64,000 nucleotides of DNA from QHXW01 sp035280425 (GTDB lineage: Bacteria > Acidobacteriota > Terriglobia > Bryobacterales > Bryobacteraceae). A program made the position numbers and the translations under genes. The stretch's first letter is position 1; each line of letters starts with the position of its first letter. Below, in pieces: positions 44,246 through 55,305 of the stretch. The notes below the pieces were generated by a model. That model was not told the DNA's origin and made no database searches. It saw only the letters and a list, made by a program, of their open reading frames with translations. The DNA lies in the NCBI GenBank assembly GCA_035280425.1, contig DATEFW010000024.1:1-64000 (forward strand), in the 5' to 3' direction.

Positions 44246-44400
44246 AGTGATGATAGCGCGCTTCCTTGCTTTCAGCGTTGGCTCGCGCGCCCAGCCGATC
44301 ACGCGCCGCGGGAACGCGTCCAGCACTACCGCCAAGTGCACGAAACTCGAGTACGCAGCCGGATGAGGTGATATGGGGGCGCCCAGACCTGGTTCCCGAC
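44246..44400 (-). mobile_element. Decayed IS3-family transposase catalytic fragment
   Basis: On the minus strand two shifted frames together spell an IS3-type OrfB integrase core: GNQVWAPPYHLIRL in one frame, then FVHLAVVLDAFPRRVIGWA in another. The pattern NQVW-(A)DITYIRL-x-FVYLAVVLDxFSRRVIGWA is the characteristic DDE-core start. One Asp is lost and an indel shifts the frame. No complete element or terminal repeats are visible, so this is a fossil. Confidence 0.7.
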
Positions 44401-44410
44401 AAGGTCGTGG

Positions 44411-44445
44411 AGAAGGTCCGTAAATCCAACTAGACAGAAGGTCCG
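44411..44445. repeat. Short direct repeat near IS remnant
   Basis: AGAAGGTCCG occurs at 44411-44420 and again at 44436-44445. It lies between the transposase remnant and tRNA-fMet and may be a by-product of insertion and decay. Confidence 0.4.
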
Positions 44446-44525
44446 CAAAAACGAGCCGACGGCTTATTGGGAGCTAATGGGAGTTTGTGTGGCGCTCAGG
44501 AATTCGCGCAACCGATTGAAAGGTT

Positions 44526-44602
<77 letters not shown>

Positions 44603-44607
44603 TCCCT

Positions 44608-44636
44608 ATCCTACCGTCACCTCTTCGCTCAGTCAA
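44608..44636 (-). promoter_or_regulatory. Promoter for tRNA-fMet
   Basis: Reading the minus strand: TTGACT (44636-44631), 17 bases, TAGGAT (44613-44608), then five bases to the tRNA 5' end. Good -35/-10 spacing for a stable-RNA gene. Confidence 0.6.
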
Positions 44637-44729
44637 ACTTCGGAAGCAGCCGCCAGCAGACCGGCGGTGTGGTCCGCGCAGTTTTTCGATAGAATCGTAA
44701 ATTAGCTCATTGACTGAAAGGGCAGCGGA

Positions 44730-45254
44730 TTGGCAGCCAAGCCGTCGACCGTCATCGCGATCTATCCAGGGTCGTTTGACCCGATTACGAACGGGCATCT
44801 GGATCTGATCGAACGGGCGTCGAAACTCTTTGACCGGCTGATCGTCGCGATCTTGTGTAACGACGAGAAGGAGCCTTTGTTCAGCGTCGAAGAGCGCATG
44901 GATATGCTGCGTGATGTGCTGGGCAGCTATTCCAACGTGGAGGTTGACCACTTCGAAGGTCTGCTGGTGGATTATGCCGCAGCCCGCGGCGCTACGGTTC
45001 TGTTGCGTGGCATCCGGGCCATTTCGGATTACGAGAAAGAATTGCAGATGGCGCTGATGAACCGCAGGCTGCGACCCGAAATCGAGACGCTGTTTTTGAT
45101 GTCCAGCGAGGCGCACTCGTTCATCAGCTCCCGGCTGGTCAAGGAAGTCATCGGGCTGGGCGGAGATATCGCGGGCCTGGTGCCGCGGTCGGTCGAGGCG
45201 CGGCTTCGACAAAGGTTCAACGCCGCAGGCGCAGGCGTGCGCCAATCAAAATAG
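44730..45254 (+). CDS. coaD: Phosphopantetheine adenylyltransferase
   Basis: Fourth step of coenzyme A synthesis: 4'-phosphopantetheine + ATP to dephospho-CoA + PPi. Nucleotidyltransferase signature YPGSFDPITNGHLDLIERA with the T/HxGH motif as TNGH, plus RGIRAISDYEKELQMALMN and the ISSRLVKE near the C-terminus. 174 aa, slightly longer than usual. The start is a TTG at 44730, with AAAGGG nine bases upstream; no other start fits. It is followed five bases later by an aminotransferase gene. Confidence 0.95.
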   Translation: MAAKPSTVIAIYPGSFDPITNGHLDLIERASKLFDRLIVAILCNDEKEPLFSVEERMDMLRDVLGSYSNVEVDHFEGLLVDYAAARGATVLLRGIRAISDYEKELQMALMNRRLRPEIETLFLMSSEAHSFISSRLVKEVIGLGGDIAGLVPRSVEARLRQRFNAAGAGVRQSK

Positions 45255-45258
45255 GATT

Positions 45259-46449
45259 ATGGCACTCGAACTCAAAACGGAAATTGCAGAGCGAATCTCG
45301 CTGATCAGTGTGTCTTCGACTATGAAGGTGGCGGCAGACGCCGAGAAGCTGCGTTCGCAGGGAGTGGATGTGGTGGATTTCGGCGCCGGCGAGCCGGATT
45401 TCCCGACGCCCGATAACATCAAGCAGGCTGCGGTCCGCGCCATCGAGCAAAACTTTACCAAGTACACAGGCGCCGGCGGTACGCTCGAGCTGAAACAGGC
45501 GGTTTGCGAGCGGCACGCCGCCGATTTCGGCACCGATTACAAACCCGCCGAGTGCGTGATTTCGGTAGGCGGCAAGCACGTCATCTTCAATTTGACGCAG
45601 GCGCTGGTTAACCCCGGCGACGAGGTCATTATCCCGGTTCCGTACTGGGTGACCTATAAAGACGTCGTCAACTATGCCGGCGGCAAGTGCGTCTTCGTCG
45701 AAACCGACCAGCAAAACGGTTTCACGCTCACCGCAGCGATGATTGAGCCGCATCTGACTGCGCGGACAAAGATGATCCTGATCAACTCGCCGTCAAATCC
45801 GAGCGGCGCGGTGCTCGATCGCGACGAGTTCGAAAAAATCTACCGGCTGACGTCGCGCCGCGGTATCTATCTGCTCACCGACGAATGCTACTGCCATTTC
45901 CTCTATGAGGGCCGTCCGTTCTCGATCGCTTCGCTTTCGGGCGCAAAAGAAACGGTGCTGGTGGCCGGCACGCTGTCGAAGACTTACGCCATGACGGGGT
46001 GGCGTGTAGGCTTCGGCCTGGTGCCGCAGCCCCTTGCGGGGGCGATGCTGAAGTTGCAAAGCCACTCGACTTCGAACCCGACCTCGATCTCCCAAAAAGC
46101 CGCGGTGGAGGCGCTGCGCGGCCCGCAGGAATCGGTCGGCGAGATGCTCGCGGAATATCGCCGGCGGCGTGATTTCGTGATCCGCCGTTTACGTGAGATT
46201 CCCGGCGTTCAGTGCGCGGAGCCGAAAGGCGCTTTTTACGCTTACCCAAATATCGGTGTGGCACTCGGCAAACGCGGCATTCAAAACACGCTGCAATTTT
46301 CCGAAAAGCTGCTTGGCGAAGCGCACGTGGCTGTCGTGCCGGGCGAAGCGTTCGGCACCAGCCGGCACGTTCGCATTTCTTACGCGACCTCGATGCATGA
46401 GCTCGAGCGCGGCCTCGATCGCATTCACCGTTTCATCGCGGAGTTGTGA
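45259..46449 (+). CDS. Class I aspartate/aromatic aminotransferase (AspC type)
   Basis: PLP-dependent transaminase of 396 aa, cytosolic. Features: N-terminal FGAGEPDFPTPDNI, INSPSNPSGAVLD, the PLP Lys241 in GTLSKTYAMTGWRVG, and the carboxylate-binding Arg in SRHVRISYA. It matches the Ib subgroup of bacterial and thermophilic aspartate aminotransferases, so oxaloacetate/glutamate is the likely pair. It overlaps manA by four bases and lies directly after coaD. Confidence 0.92.
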   Translation: MALELKTEIAERISLISVSSTMKVAADAEKLRSQGVDVVDFGAGEPDFPTPDNIKQAAVRAIEQNFTKYTGAGGTLELKQAVCERHAADFGTDYKPAECVISVGGKHVIFNLTQALVNPGDEVIIPVPYWVTYKDVVNYAGGKCVFVETDQQNGFTLTAAMIEPHLTARTKMILINSPSNPSGAVLDRDEFEKIYRLTSRRGIYLLTDECYCHFLYEGRPFSIASLSGAKETVLVAGTLSKTYAMTGWRVGFGLVPQPLAGAMLKLQSHSTSNPTSISQKAAVEALRGPQESVGEMLAEYRRRRDFVIRRLREIPGVQCAEPKGAFYAYPNIGVALGKRGIQNTLQFSEKLLGEAHVAVVPGEAFGTSRHVRISYATSMHELERGLDRIHRFIAEL

Positions 46450-47237
46450 AACTTCCGGTTCGGCTGAAGGCGGACTTTCGCGAGAAAATCTGGGGCTCGA
46501 CGCACCTCGAGCCCTGGTTCCCGGATTCGGCGAAGAAAATCGGCGAGGTGTGGTTTACCGGCGATGCGCCGCTGCCGATTCTGGTGAAGTTTCTGTTCAC
46601 TTCCGAGAAGCTGTCCGTTCAAGTGCATCCATCCGGTCCTGCGCCCCGTGGAAAAACCGAAATGTGGCACATCCTGCGCGCCGAGCCGGGGGCTGCGGTC
46701 GCGCTCGGCTTCCAAAAACCGATTGCTCGTGAAAAGCTGCGTGCGGCGTCACTGTCTGGCGAAATCGAAAAGCGGCTGCGCTGGTTTCCGGTGCAAGCCG
46801 GAGAAACTTATTGCACGCCCGCCGGCACGGTGCACGCCATCGGCGCGGGCATTGCGCTGTGCGAGATCCAGCAGAATTCCGACATCACCTACCGGCTCTA
46901 CGATTACGGCCGCCCGCGTGAGCTGCACCTGGATGATGCTCTGACGGTTGCCGATCTCGGCACCCACCCCGGCGCGGCAAAGCCGATCGAATCCGGAGCC
47001 GGCCGCGAGCTGCTCGTGCGTTGCGAATATTTCGAAACGGAGCTGATCACATCTGCTGCGGCCACCGTGAAATTCCGCGCCGGTGACGTCCTCGTATTTC
47101 TCGAAGGCCGCGGAACCATTACGGGAATGCCGTTCGAAGCCGGCGAGGTCTGGTTGATACCGGATCAGGAGGCCCGAGTGCGTCCCGAGGGCCCTCTGCG
47201 CGCCCTTCGCGTGCACGAGCCACCAAGGCGTTCTTAG
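46446..47237 (+). CDS. manA: Mannose-6-phosphate isomerase, class I (short form)
   Basis: Interconverts mannose-6-P and fructose-6-P, feeding GDP-mannose and polysaccharide synthesis. 263 aa, the compact form known from Firmicutes and others. Zinc ligands lie in KLSVQVHPS (Gln, His), CEIQQNSDITYRLYDYG (Glu) and GTVHAIGAG (His). It starts with GTG at 46446 overlapping the aminotransferase stop. The window also contains a sugar-transferase gene at its end, which could use mannose-derived precursors, but no direct link is visible. Confidence 0.88.
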   Translation: MKLPVRLKADFREKIWGSTHLEPWFPDSAKKIGEVWFTGDAPLPILVKFLFTSEKLSVQVHPSGPAPRGKTEMWHILRAEPGAAVALGFQKPIAREKLRAASLSGEIEKRLRWFPVQAGETYCTPAGTVHAIGAGIALCEIQQNSDITYRLYDYGRPRELHLDDALTVADLGTHPGAAKPIESGAGRELLVRCEYFETELITSAAATVKFRAGDVLVFLEGRGTITGMPFEAGEVWLIPDQEARVRPEGPLRALRVHEPPRRS

Positions 47238-47269
47238 CGCTCCGCGCACTTACCATACAATAGAAAGCT

Positions 47270-48726
<1,457 letters not shown>

Positions 48727-48727
<1 letters not shown>

Positions 48728-49380
48728 TGGAGACTTTCACCCCAACCGATCGCACGCAAGTCCGGCGGCTCGCGAAACGCGCGGTCTATGACAAGGCCCA
48801 AATCTACTCGGTCCTCGACGAAGGCTTTATTTGTCACGTCGGGTTCGTCGTCGACGGCCAGCCGTATGTCATTCCGACCGGTTACGCGCGCGCCGGCGAT
48901 CAGCTCTACATTCACGGCTCTGCCGCCAGCCGCATGCTGCGCACGCTCGACCAGGGCGTCGACATTTGCGTCACCGTGACATTGGTGGACGGATTTGTGC
49001 TCGCTCGCTCGGCGTTCCATCACTCGATGAATTACCGTTCCGTGGTGGTGCTCGGCAAAGCGCGCCTGGTGGCCGGCGCGGAGGAAAAGCTAACAGCGCT
49101 GCGCTTGTTCACCAACCACATTGTGCCTGGCCGCTGGGAGGAAGTTCGCCGGCCCACCGAGCAGGAGCTGAAGAGCACCAGCGTGCTGGCGCTCGCGCTC
49201 GATGAAGTTTCCGCAAAAGTGCGGACCGGGCCGCCCATAGACGATGAAGAAGATTACGCGCTGCCGGTCTGGGCAGGAGTTGTTCCGCTCCGCGCGCAGG
49301 CAGGCGAACCGTTGCCCGACAGCCGGGTCCCCGCCGGCGTTCCGGTTTTCGATACCAAACGTTTCAAGCGCGGCTTGTAG
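48727..49380 (+). CDS. Pyridoxamine 5'-phosphate oxidase-like flavin-binding protein (NimA-like)
   Basis: Split-barrel FMN-binding protein of 217 aa. Motifs: GFVVDGQPYVIPTGYARAG, LYIHGSAASRMLRTL and ARSAFHHSMNYRSVVVLG, the pattern of the NimA/PPOX class that includes nitroimidazole reductases. It is too large and lacks the motifs of true PdxH. It probably has flavin-dependent redox activity. Shares one base with the gnd stop. Confidence 0.82.
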
Positions 49381-49392
49381 TGGTTCGCGCCG

Positions 49393-51003
49393 TTACTGCT
49401 CCGCCGGCGTGCGAATGAGCTTCAGATGTATATCCTCTTTGGCGTTCTCTGAAATCTCGACGCTCTGGCCCATCGATTCGAAGGCCTTTAAAAATTCGGG
49501 GTCGTACTCGACGGCGCTCACATTCACGTCGTCCCAGGCGAACAGCTTATAGCTGCCGGGTGCGATGCCGCGAATGCGGAAGTGCCCTTGGGCGTCGGTC
49601 GTAGTCATTTTGAAATGCGCTTGCGAGACGGCCGGAACAAGCGTCACGGTCGTCGAAGCCGCGGGTTCCGACTGGTCACTCTCGACCGAGCCATCAATCT
49701 CGCCGCCATTGGCGCTGAGAGTTATGACAAGTTCGCCGGCCGCCGCGCCGGCGCTTAAATCGAGTCCTGAATCGCTGATATCCGCGTCGCCCCATCGAAC
49801 CGATTTGAGGTAGAGACCCTCCGGCGGCCGGACTGAGACCTTGTAGACGTCCGGACCCAGCTCGTAGAATCCGAACCGGCCATCTTCTTTCACGTCGGCC
49901 CCGGCTGAAGAGTCCTGGCCCTCAAGACCTAAAAACACCGTGGCAGGCTTGGCCTCGGTCTTACCCTCGATTCGGACCTGCCCCGTCAGATCCACCGCCG
50001 GCGCCAAATGCAGTTCGATACCTTCGATGTCCGTCGATCCTACCTGGATCGGCACACGGGCGCTGTAGGGCTTGTTATCGACACTAGTCCTTACGATCAG
50101 AGAATAAGCGCCTGGAGCGACGCCTTGGAGCTGAAACTTGCCATCCGGGTCCCGGATCCCGACGCCCATGGATGTCGAAGTCCCTGCCGCATCGCTTGTG
50201 CTCAGAACCAACGTCATACTGGCGGCGCCCGCGGGTTTGATGGCGCGGCCGCGGATGCTCAGCGGCCGCCTCTGGCGCAGCGCCATGTCTATCCCGCGCA
50301 ACTGCTGCCCGGGGCCAATATCCAGAGGCGCAGCACTCAAAGCATCGGGCACACCGGGGTAATAAGCTGTAACGTACGATTCGCCGTCAAAGTCACCGAT
50401 TCTCACCGTGTTCGGCGGGCTGGCCTTGAGGTAATAACGGTCCGGATTCACTCCGAAAATACGGTACTCACCAAGATCGTTGGTCGATCCGCTTTGGTTG
50501 GGGATCAACTGCCGGCCCTTACTCGTATATTGGAGGGCCATCAGGATAACCTGCACGTACGGTATTGGGTCGCCGTCTTCATCCACCATGCGCCCGGAAA
50601 CGGAGCCAAATGGCGCCAAGCGCATGACGATGTCCCGCTTTTGTTCGCCGGCCATAAGGCTGATCGGCGTTCCGGGCCTGTACCGCCGCCTGGCGCCATA
50701 CTGTTGCTCTACAAAACCATCGTGCCGGCCAATCAGCTCGTAGCGGCCGGCTTCGAGGCCCGCGAACGCAAATTTGCCTTGGGCATCCGTAACCGCGCTG
50801 ATTACAGACGCGCCCGCCGGGCTGCTTCCAATTTCGCCGCCCGAAGCGTCCACGCGCCTCAACGTCAGATGAGCTTTGCGGAGCGGTTCGGCTGTTGCCG
50901 AGTTCACCACCTGCCCTTCGAGCGCCGACTTCTGATGCGCCGGCGGCTGCGTTTGCGCAGATAGAAACAAAACCGGTAGAGCCGAAACAAGACCGATGCG
51001 CAC
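49393..51003 (-). CDS. Secreted carboxypeptidase-regulatory-like multidomain protein
   Basis: 536 aa from the GTG at 51003, which gives a signal peptide (VSALPVLFLSAQ). It is a tandem array of Ig-like carboxypeptidase-regulatory / SdrB-like domains: LEGQVVNSATAEPLRKAHLT, AGRYELIGRHDGFVEQQYGA, GSVSGRMVDEDGDPIPYVQV, and a last copy with GHFRIRGIAPGSYKLFAWDD. No catalytic domain is visible. Such arrays are common in Acidobacteria surface proteins. It is divergent from proS. Confidence 0.75.
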   Translation of the reverse strand: MRIGLVSALPVLFLSAQTQPPAHQKSALEGQVVNSATAEPLRKAHLTLRRVDASGGEIGSSPAGASVISAVTDAQGKFAFAGLEAGRYELIGRHDGFVEQQYGARRRYRPGTPISLMAGEQKRDIVMRLAPFGSVSGRMVDEDGDPIPYVQVILMALQYTSKGRQLIPNQSGSTNDLGEYRIFGVNPDRYYLKASPPNTVRIGDFDGESYVTAYYPGVPDALSAAPLDIGPGQQLRGIDMALRQRRPLSIRGRAIKPAGAASMTLVLSTSDAAGTSTSMGVGIRDPDGKFQLQGVAPGAYSLIVRTSVDNKPYSARVPIQVGSTDIEGIELHLAPAVDLTGQVRIEGKTEAKPATVFLGLEGQDSSAGADVKEDGRFGFYELGPDVYKVSVRPPEGLYLKSVRWGDADISDSGLDLSAGAAAGELVITLSANGGEIDGSVESDQSEPAASTTVTLVPAVSQAHFKMTTTDAQGHFRIRGIAPGSYKLFAWDDVNVSAVEYDPEFLKAFESMGQSVEISENAKEDIHLKLIRTPAEQ

Positions 51004-51067
51004 GATCCCGCCGCGCAAGTGCAATCCCCTTTGTGATCTATCGTACTCTAGAACGAAGCGCTCGCTT

Positions 51068-52510
51068 ATGCCCGAATCTCCCATCACCCCGCGCCAGCGC
51101 GATTTCGCGCGCTGGTATCAGGACGTTGTGCTCGCCGGCGACATGGCCGAGCCCGCTGAAATCGTCAAAGGCTGCATGGTCATCAAGGCCAATGGCTACG
51201 CCGTCTGGGAACTGATCCAGCGCGAGCTGGACGATCGCTTCAAAGCCACCGGGCACCAGAATGTTTATTTTCCTCTCCTCATTCCGGAAAGCTTTCTGCA
51301 CAAGGAGGCCGAGCACGTCGAGGGCTTTTCGCCCGAGCTGGCCGTCGTGACGATCGCCGGCGGCAAAAAACTCGAAGAGCCGTACGTCATCCGCCCGACC
51401 TCGGAAACCATCATCGGCCATTTCTTCTCGAAATGGATTCAAAGCTGGCGCGACCTGCCGCTGCTCGTCAATCAGTGGGCCAACGTCGTGCGCTGGGAGC
51501 TGCGCACCAGGCTGTTTCTCCGCACCAGCGAATTTTTGTGGCAGGAGGGTCATACCGCGCACGCCACTCACGATGAAGCCGTCGAGGAGGTGCTTCGCAT
51601 TCTCGATATCTACGCCGAAGTCGCCGAGCAGGTGCTTGCCATGCCCGTCGTCAAAGGTGTAAAAACGCAGGCGGAAAAATTCGCCGGCGCGCTGCGCAGC
51701 TATTCGATTGAAGCCATGATGCAGAACGGCGTCGCGCTTCAGGCCGGCACCAGCCACGACCTCGGCCAGAACTTCGGCAGAGCCTTCGACGTGAAATTTC
51801 AGAGCAGGGAAGGGCAGCTCGATTATGTCTGGCAGACGAGCTGGGGCGTTAGCACGCGCCTGATCGGCGGGCTGATCATGAGCCACTCCGACGACAAAGG
51901 CCTCGTGCTGCCACCCAAAGTAGCCCCCGTGAAAGCCGTGCTGGTGCCGATTTATCGCGCCGACGACGAGCGCGGCCGCGTGCTCGAGACAGCTCACCGC
52001 ATCGCAAAAGACATTGGCGCAAAAGTCGACGATCGCGAAGGCCAATCGCCGGGCGCGAAATTCTTCCACTGGGAGCGTCGCGGCGTGCCCGTGGTTCTGG
52101 AACTCGGTCCGCGCGACCTCGCGTCGGGCAGCATCATCGTCAAACGCCGCGACGACAGTACTAAACAGGTCTTGCCGCAGGCCGAATTGGCCGCGCGCCT
52201 GCCAATGACGCTGTTTCAAATGCAGAATGATCTGTACAGCAAGGCCAGACAACGGCTGGCAGCTAACACGGTGCTGGCCAATTCGGCGCGCGAAGTAGAA
52301 TCCATTCTGAAAGACGCCACAGCGGAAAAAGGCGGAGCCAGGTTCGTCATGGCGCACGTCGCCGATGATCCCGCTTGCGATGCGCGCTTGAAAGAATTCA
52401 AGGCCACCGTCCGCTGCATCCCTCTCGCCGACAATTACGACGGTTCCGGCAAATGCATCATCACCGGCAAGCCTGTGGACCGCCGCGTCGTGATAGCGAA
52501 AGCGTATTGA
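51068..52510 (+). CDS. proS: Prolyl-tRNA synthetase (ProS type 3, archaeal/eukaryal-like)
   Basis: 480 aa; the start at ATG 51068 gives a normal length. Class II synthetase: motif with IRPTSETIIGHFFSKW, motif 2 RWELRTRLFLRTSEFLWQEG, then FGRAFDVKFQ. The inserted YbaK editing domain of bacterial type 1 ProS is absent, and the C-terminal zinc-ribbon-like end (CDARLKEFKATVRCIPL) is that of type 3. This form is widespread in bacteria with small genomes and in several free-living phyla. Confidence 0.93.
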   Translation: MPESPITPRQRDFARWYQDVVLAGDMAEPAEIVKGCMVIKANGYAVWELIQRELDDRFKATGHQNVYFPLLIPESFLHKEAEHVEGFSPELAVVTIAGGKKLEEPYVIRPTSETIIGHFFSKWIQSWRDLPLLVNQWANVVRWELRTRLFLRTSEFLWQEGHTAHATHDEAVEEVLRILDIYAEVAEQVLAMPVVKGVKTQAEKFAGALRSYSIEAMMQNGVALQAGTSHDLGQNFGRAFDVKFQSREGQLDYVWQTSWGVSTRLIGGLIMSHSDDKGLVLPPKVAPVKAVLVPIYRADDERGRVLETAHRIAKDIGAKVDDREGQSPGAKFFHWERRGVPVVLELGPRDLASGSIIVKRRDDSTKQVLPQAELAARLPMTLFQMQNDLYSKARQRLAANTVLANSAREVESILKDATAEKGGARFVMAHVADDPACDARLKEFKATVRCIPLADNYDGSGKCIITGKPVDRRVVIAKAY

Positions 52511-52573
52511 AGTACGATCCATTGGCCCGTCCTGTGCTTGCCTAAGGTCTCACACCGCGCGACACTATCCCTC

Positions 52574-52960
52574 ATGGCTGCTCCATCCGTTCTCGGCTCT
52601 TGGAAGCTCATGGCTTTCGTCTCCACACTCGACCCGGCGCGCGCCAAGGCTTTCTACGTCGGCAAGCTCGGCCTGCGCCTGGTCAGCGAAGATCGATTCG
52701 CGCTCGTGTTTGACGCTAATGGCACGACCTTACGCGTCTCGACCGTCCGCGAATTGGCGCCCGCCAAATACACCGTGCTCGGCTGGGAAGTCCCCGACAT
52801 TGCCGCCGCAGCCACGGCGTTAGAAGCCGCTGGTGTGAATCTGGAACGCTACGGCCTTCCCGATCAGGATGAGTGCGGCATCTGGACTGCTCCAGGAGGC
52901 GCGCGCGTCGCCTGGTTCAAAGATCCCGACGGCAACACCCTGAGCATCTCGCAGCACTGA
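52574..52960 (+). CDS. Glyoxalase/bleomycin-resistance (VOC) family protein
   Basis: 128 aa (ATG 52574). A single VOC unit with FVSTLDPARAKAFYVGKLGL at the start and WFKDPDGNTLSISQH at the end. VOC proteins act as metal-dependent lyases, isomerases or drug-binding proteins; the metal ligands here are not clear. Neighbours (proS, thioesterase) do not point to a function. Confidence 0.8.
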   Translation: MAAPSVLGSWKLMAFVSTLDPARAKAFYVGKLGLRLVSEDRFALVFDANGTTLRVSTVRELAPAKYTVLGWEVPDIAAAATALEAAGVNLERYGLPDQDECGIWTAPGGARVAWFKDPDGNTLSISQH

Positions 52961-52961
52961 C

Positions 52962-53429
52962 ATGCCGTCTCCATTCCGCTACTACCTGCGCGTCCGCTAC
53001 GGAGAATGTGACGCGCAAAAAGTGGTTTTCAACGCGCGCTACGCCGACTACGTCGACCTGGCGACACTCGAATTCCTCCGCGCTCTCGGCTACGGGACTA
53101 CTTTGATCAACGGTGCGCTCGATTACCAGTTGGTCAAGCAGACCACCGAGTGGAAATCTTCCGCCCGCTTCGACGAGGTGCTTGTGCTCTCGGTCTCAGC
53201 CAAGTCTCTCGGCAATACGTCTTTTACGCTGGCAACCGAATTTCGCATCGCCGGCCACGAAACCCTCGTCGCCGCCGCGGAAACGGTTTACGTATTGGTC
53301 GATGCGCGCACGCTGTTGAAGACGCCGCTCCCCGCTGATTTCCGGGCGGCCCTGGAGAGAGGCGCGCCCGGCGTGATAACCGATCACGCCGCCTACCTCG
53401 CCGCAACTTCACCCCAAGCCCGGCTTTAA
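52962..53429 (+). CDS. Acyl-CoA thioesterase, YbgC / 4HBT-like hotdog fold
   Basis: 155 aa. The hotdog signature VRYGECDAQKVVFNARYADY includes the catalytic Asp of the YbgC/4-hydroxybenzoyl-CoA thioesterase group. Hydrolyses acyl-CoA or acyl-ACP; substrate unknown. It starts one base after the VOC stop. Confidence 0.85.
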   Translation: MPSPFRYYLRVRYGECDAQKVVFNARYADYVDLATLEFLRALGYGTTLINGALDYQLVKQTTEWKSSARFDEVLVLSVSAKSLGNTSFTLATEFRIAGHETLVAAAETVYVLVDARTLLKTPLPADFRAALERGAPGVITDHAAYLAATSPQARL

Positions 53430-53499
53430 CAAATATCCCCGAGCATCGGCCGACCGGTTCCGCTATGATGGTTGAATCCCGCCCGGAGGAATCTCACTG

Positions 53500-54744
53500 A
53501 TGGCTACGCCTACGCCCCAGCTTTCTTTCCGCGACGTTCTGCGGATTCGCTCCGTTCGCCGGCTGTGGCTCGCGCAACTGGTCAGCATTTTCGGCGATTT
53601 TCTGGCGATTTTCGCCGTTTTCAGCGTCGTTACGTTTCAACTGCACGGCACTCCGACCCAGGTCAGCATGATCCTGGTCGCGTTCCTGCTTCCCTTCGCC
53701 TTTGTCAGCCCGCTCGCCGGAGTCTTCGTCGATAAATGGAACGTGAAATGGACCATGATCGCGAGCGATCTCATCCGTGGCGTTCTCGTCCTTTCGCTTC
53801 TCGTGGCGCGCGACATCAACACCATCTATGCCATCTTTTTCGTGCTGAGCACGGTCTCGAGCTTTTTTGTTCCGGCACAATCGGTCGCCGTCCGCACCAT
53901 CGCTCCCATGGCGGGCCTGATGTCCGTCAATGCTCTGATGTCTCAGGCCGTCCAGGGCTCGCAGATCGTCAGCCCCGCCATCGCCGGCCTGTTAGTTCAG
54001 TGGTTTGGCGCCAACTGGTGTTTCGTTTTCGATAGCGCCAGCTTCTTCTTTTCCGCCGCCATGGTGCTCACCATTGTGATCGACCGCCAGGTCGCCCCGC
54101 ACGCCGCCACGAAATCTATTCTCGGCTCCATGCAGCAGGGCATGGGATTCATCTTCACCCATGCGGCGATTTCTTTCGTCATCTTTGCCATGACCGCCGG
54201 CATGTTCGCCGTCCGCTGTTTCGGTGCGCTGCTCTCGGTCTATGTGCGCGACATCCTCGCCTCGGGCGTTGCCATGTTCGGCACGCTCAACTCGCTGATC
54301 GGAGTCGGCATGATCACCGGCACACAGTTGCTGCACCGCTTTGCCCGTAAAGCTTCCAAACAACGCCTGGTCGTCTACGGCTTGGGAGGCATGGGCGTCG
54401 CGGTCTTTGTAACGGCTCTGTTCGGCACCATCGCCACTACGGCGCTCGGCATGCTGCTCATGGGTTTCTTCGCCGCTTTCATCATGATTCCCTCCCAGAC
54501 GCTGCTCCAGCAGGAGACGCCGCAGGAAATGCTGGGCCGCGTCAGCAGCAGCCTCATGAGCGTACTCGCGCTGGCGCAGGTGGTGGCTATGTTTGTAGCC
54601 GGCCCCGTCGCCGAATCGGTCGGCATCCGCAATCTTTACTTCGGCAGCGCCGCGCTGCTCGGCGTTATCGCCGCCGTCGGATTCGGGAAATTGCGCGCTG
54701 CGAAAGAACCGGCCGCAGATCTCGGCACCGCCGCCGGCGCGTGA
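53500..54744 (+). CDS. MFS transporter (EntS/MFS_3-like)
   Basis: Twelve-TM exporter of the major facilitator superfamily, 414 aa. The N-terminus has IRSVRRLWLAQLVSIFGDFL; the loop between TM2 and TM3 reads FVDKWNVKWTMIASDLIRG, the MFS_3 form of the A motif. GGAGGA lies ten bases before the ATG. Relatives export siderophores, macrolides or other small molecules; nothing nearby identifies the cargo. Confidence 0.85.
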   Translation: MATPTPQLSFRDVLRIRSVRRLWLAQLVSIFGDFLAIFAVFSVVTFQLHGTPTQVSMILVAFLLPFAFVSPLAGVFVDKWNVKWTMIASDLIRGVLVLSLLVARDINTIYAIFFVLSTVSSFFVPAQSVAVRTIAPMAGLMSVNALMSQAVQGSQIVSPAIAGLLVQWFGANWCFVFDSASFFFSAAMVLTIVIDRQVAPHAATKSILGSMQQGMGFIFTHAAISFVIFAMTAGMFAVRCFGALLSVYVRDILASGVAMFGTLNSLIGVGMITGTQLLHRFARKASKQRLVVYGLGGMGVAVFVTALFGTIATTALGMLLMGFFAAFIMIPSQTLLQQETPQEMLGRVSSSLMSVLALAQVVAMFVAGPVAESVGIRNLYFGSAALLGVIAAVGFGKLRAAKEPAADLGTAAGA

Positions 54745-54750
54745 GAAAAA

Positions 54751-55305
54751 CTACGATCGCTTGCGTCGGGGCAAAACGCGGTAATTCAAGTGCACCACGC
54801 CATCCGAGAACTTGCGCGTCGAAATGAGCTTTAACGGAACCAGCCGGTGACGCGGCGCGATCAGAGGTATGCCTTCCCCGATCAACACCGGAATCACGTG
54901 GATACTGAACTCGTCGATCTCGCCCGCGTCCAGAAATGACGCGATCAATCCCGCTCCTCCCATCATCCAGATATTTTTGCCTGGCCGCGCGCGAAGCCGC
55001 CTCGCAAAGTCGCGAACCGGCTCGTTGACGAACTCTACTCCCGCTGCTTCGGCCGCGGGGCGGTGCGTGAATACATAATTCTTGATCTTCGAACCAAACG
55101 CGGCCAAGCCGCCCATTCCCAGCGCCTGGTCGTAAGTCTTCCGGCCCCACAGGATCGTATCGATCGAGCGAAAAAATTCCGCCATGCCGTAATTGCCCTT
55201 CGGCTGCGGCCGGTTCAGCCATTCATAACTCCCATCCGCTCGCGCAATATAGCCGTCCGCGCTTGTGGCAATGTAAACAATAATTTTCCGCTTGCTTTTC
55301 ATCAT
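54751..55305 (-). CDS. RibD C-terminal / dihydrofolate reductase-like reductase
   Basis: 184 aa from ATG 55305, preceded by GGGAGAG. DHFR-fold: IIVYIATSADGYIARADGS, LWGRKTYDQAL and NIWMMGGAGLIASFLDAGEI. It is the YyaP/RibD-C type seen alone in many genomes; NADPH-dependent reduction of a pterin-, riboflavin-precursor- or unknown substrate. It ends seven bases from the MFS gene, convergent. Confidence 0.85.
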   Translation of the reverse strand: MMKSKRKIIVYIATSADGYIARADGSYEWLNRPQPKGNYGMAEFFRSIDTILWGRKTYDQALGMGGLAAFGSKIKNYVFTHRPAAEAAGVEFVNEPVRDFARRLRARPGKNIWMMGGAGLIASFLDAGEIDEFSIHVIPVLIGEGIPLIAPRHRLVPLKLISTRKFSDGVVHLNYRVLPRRKRS

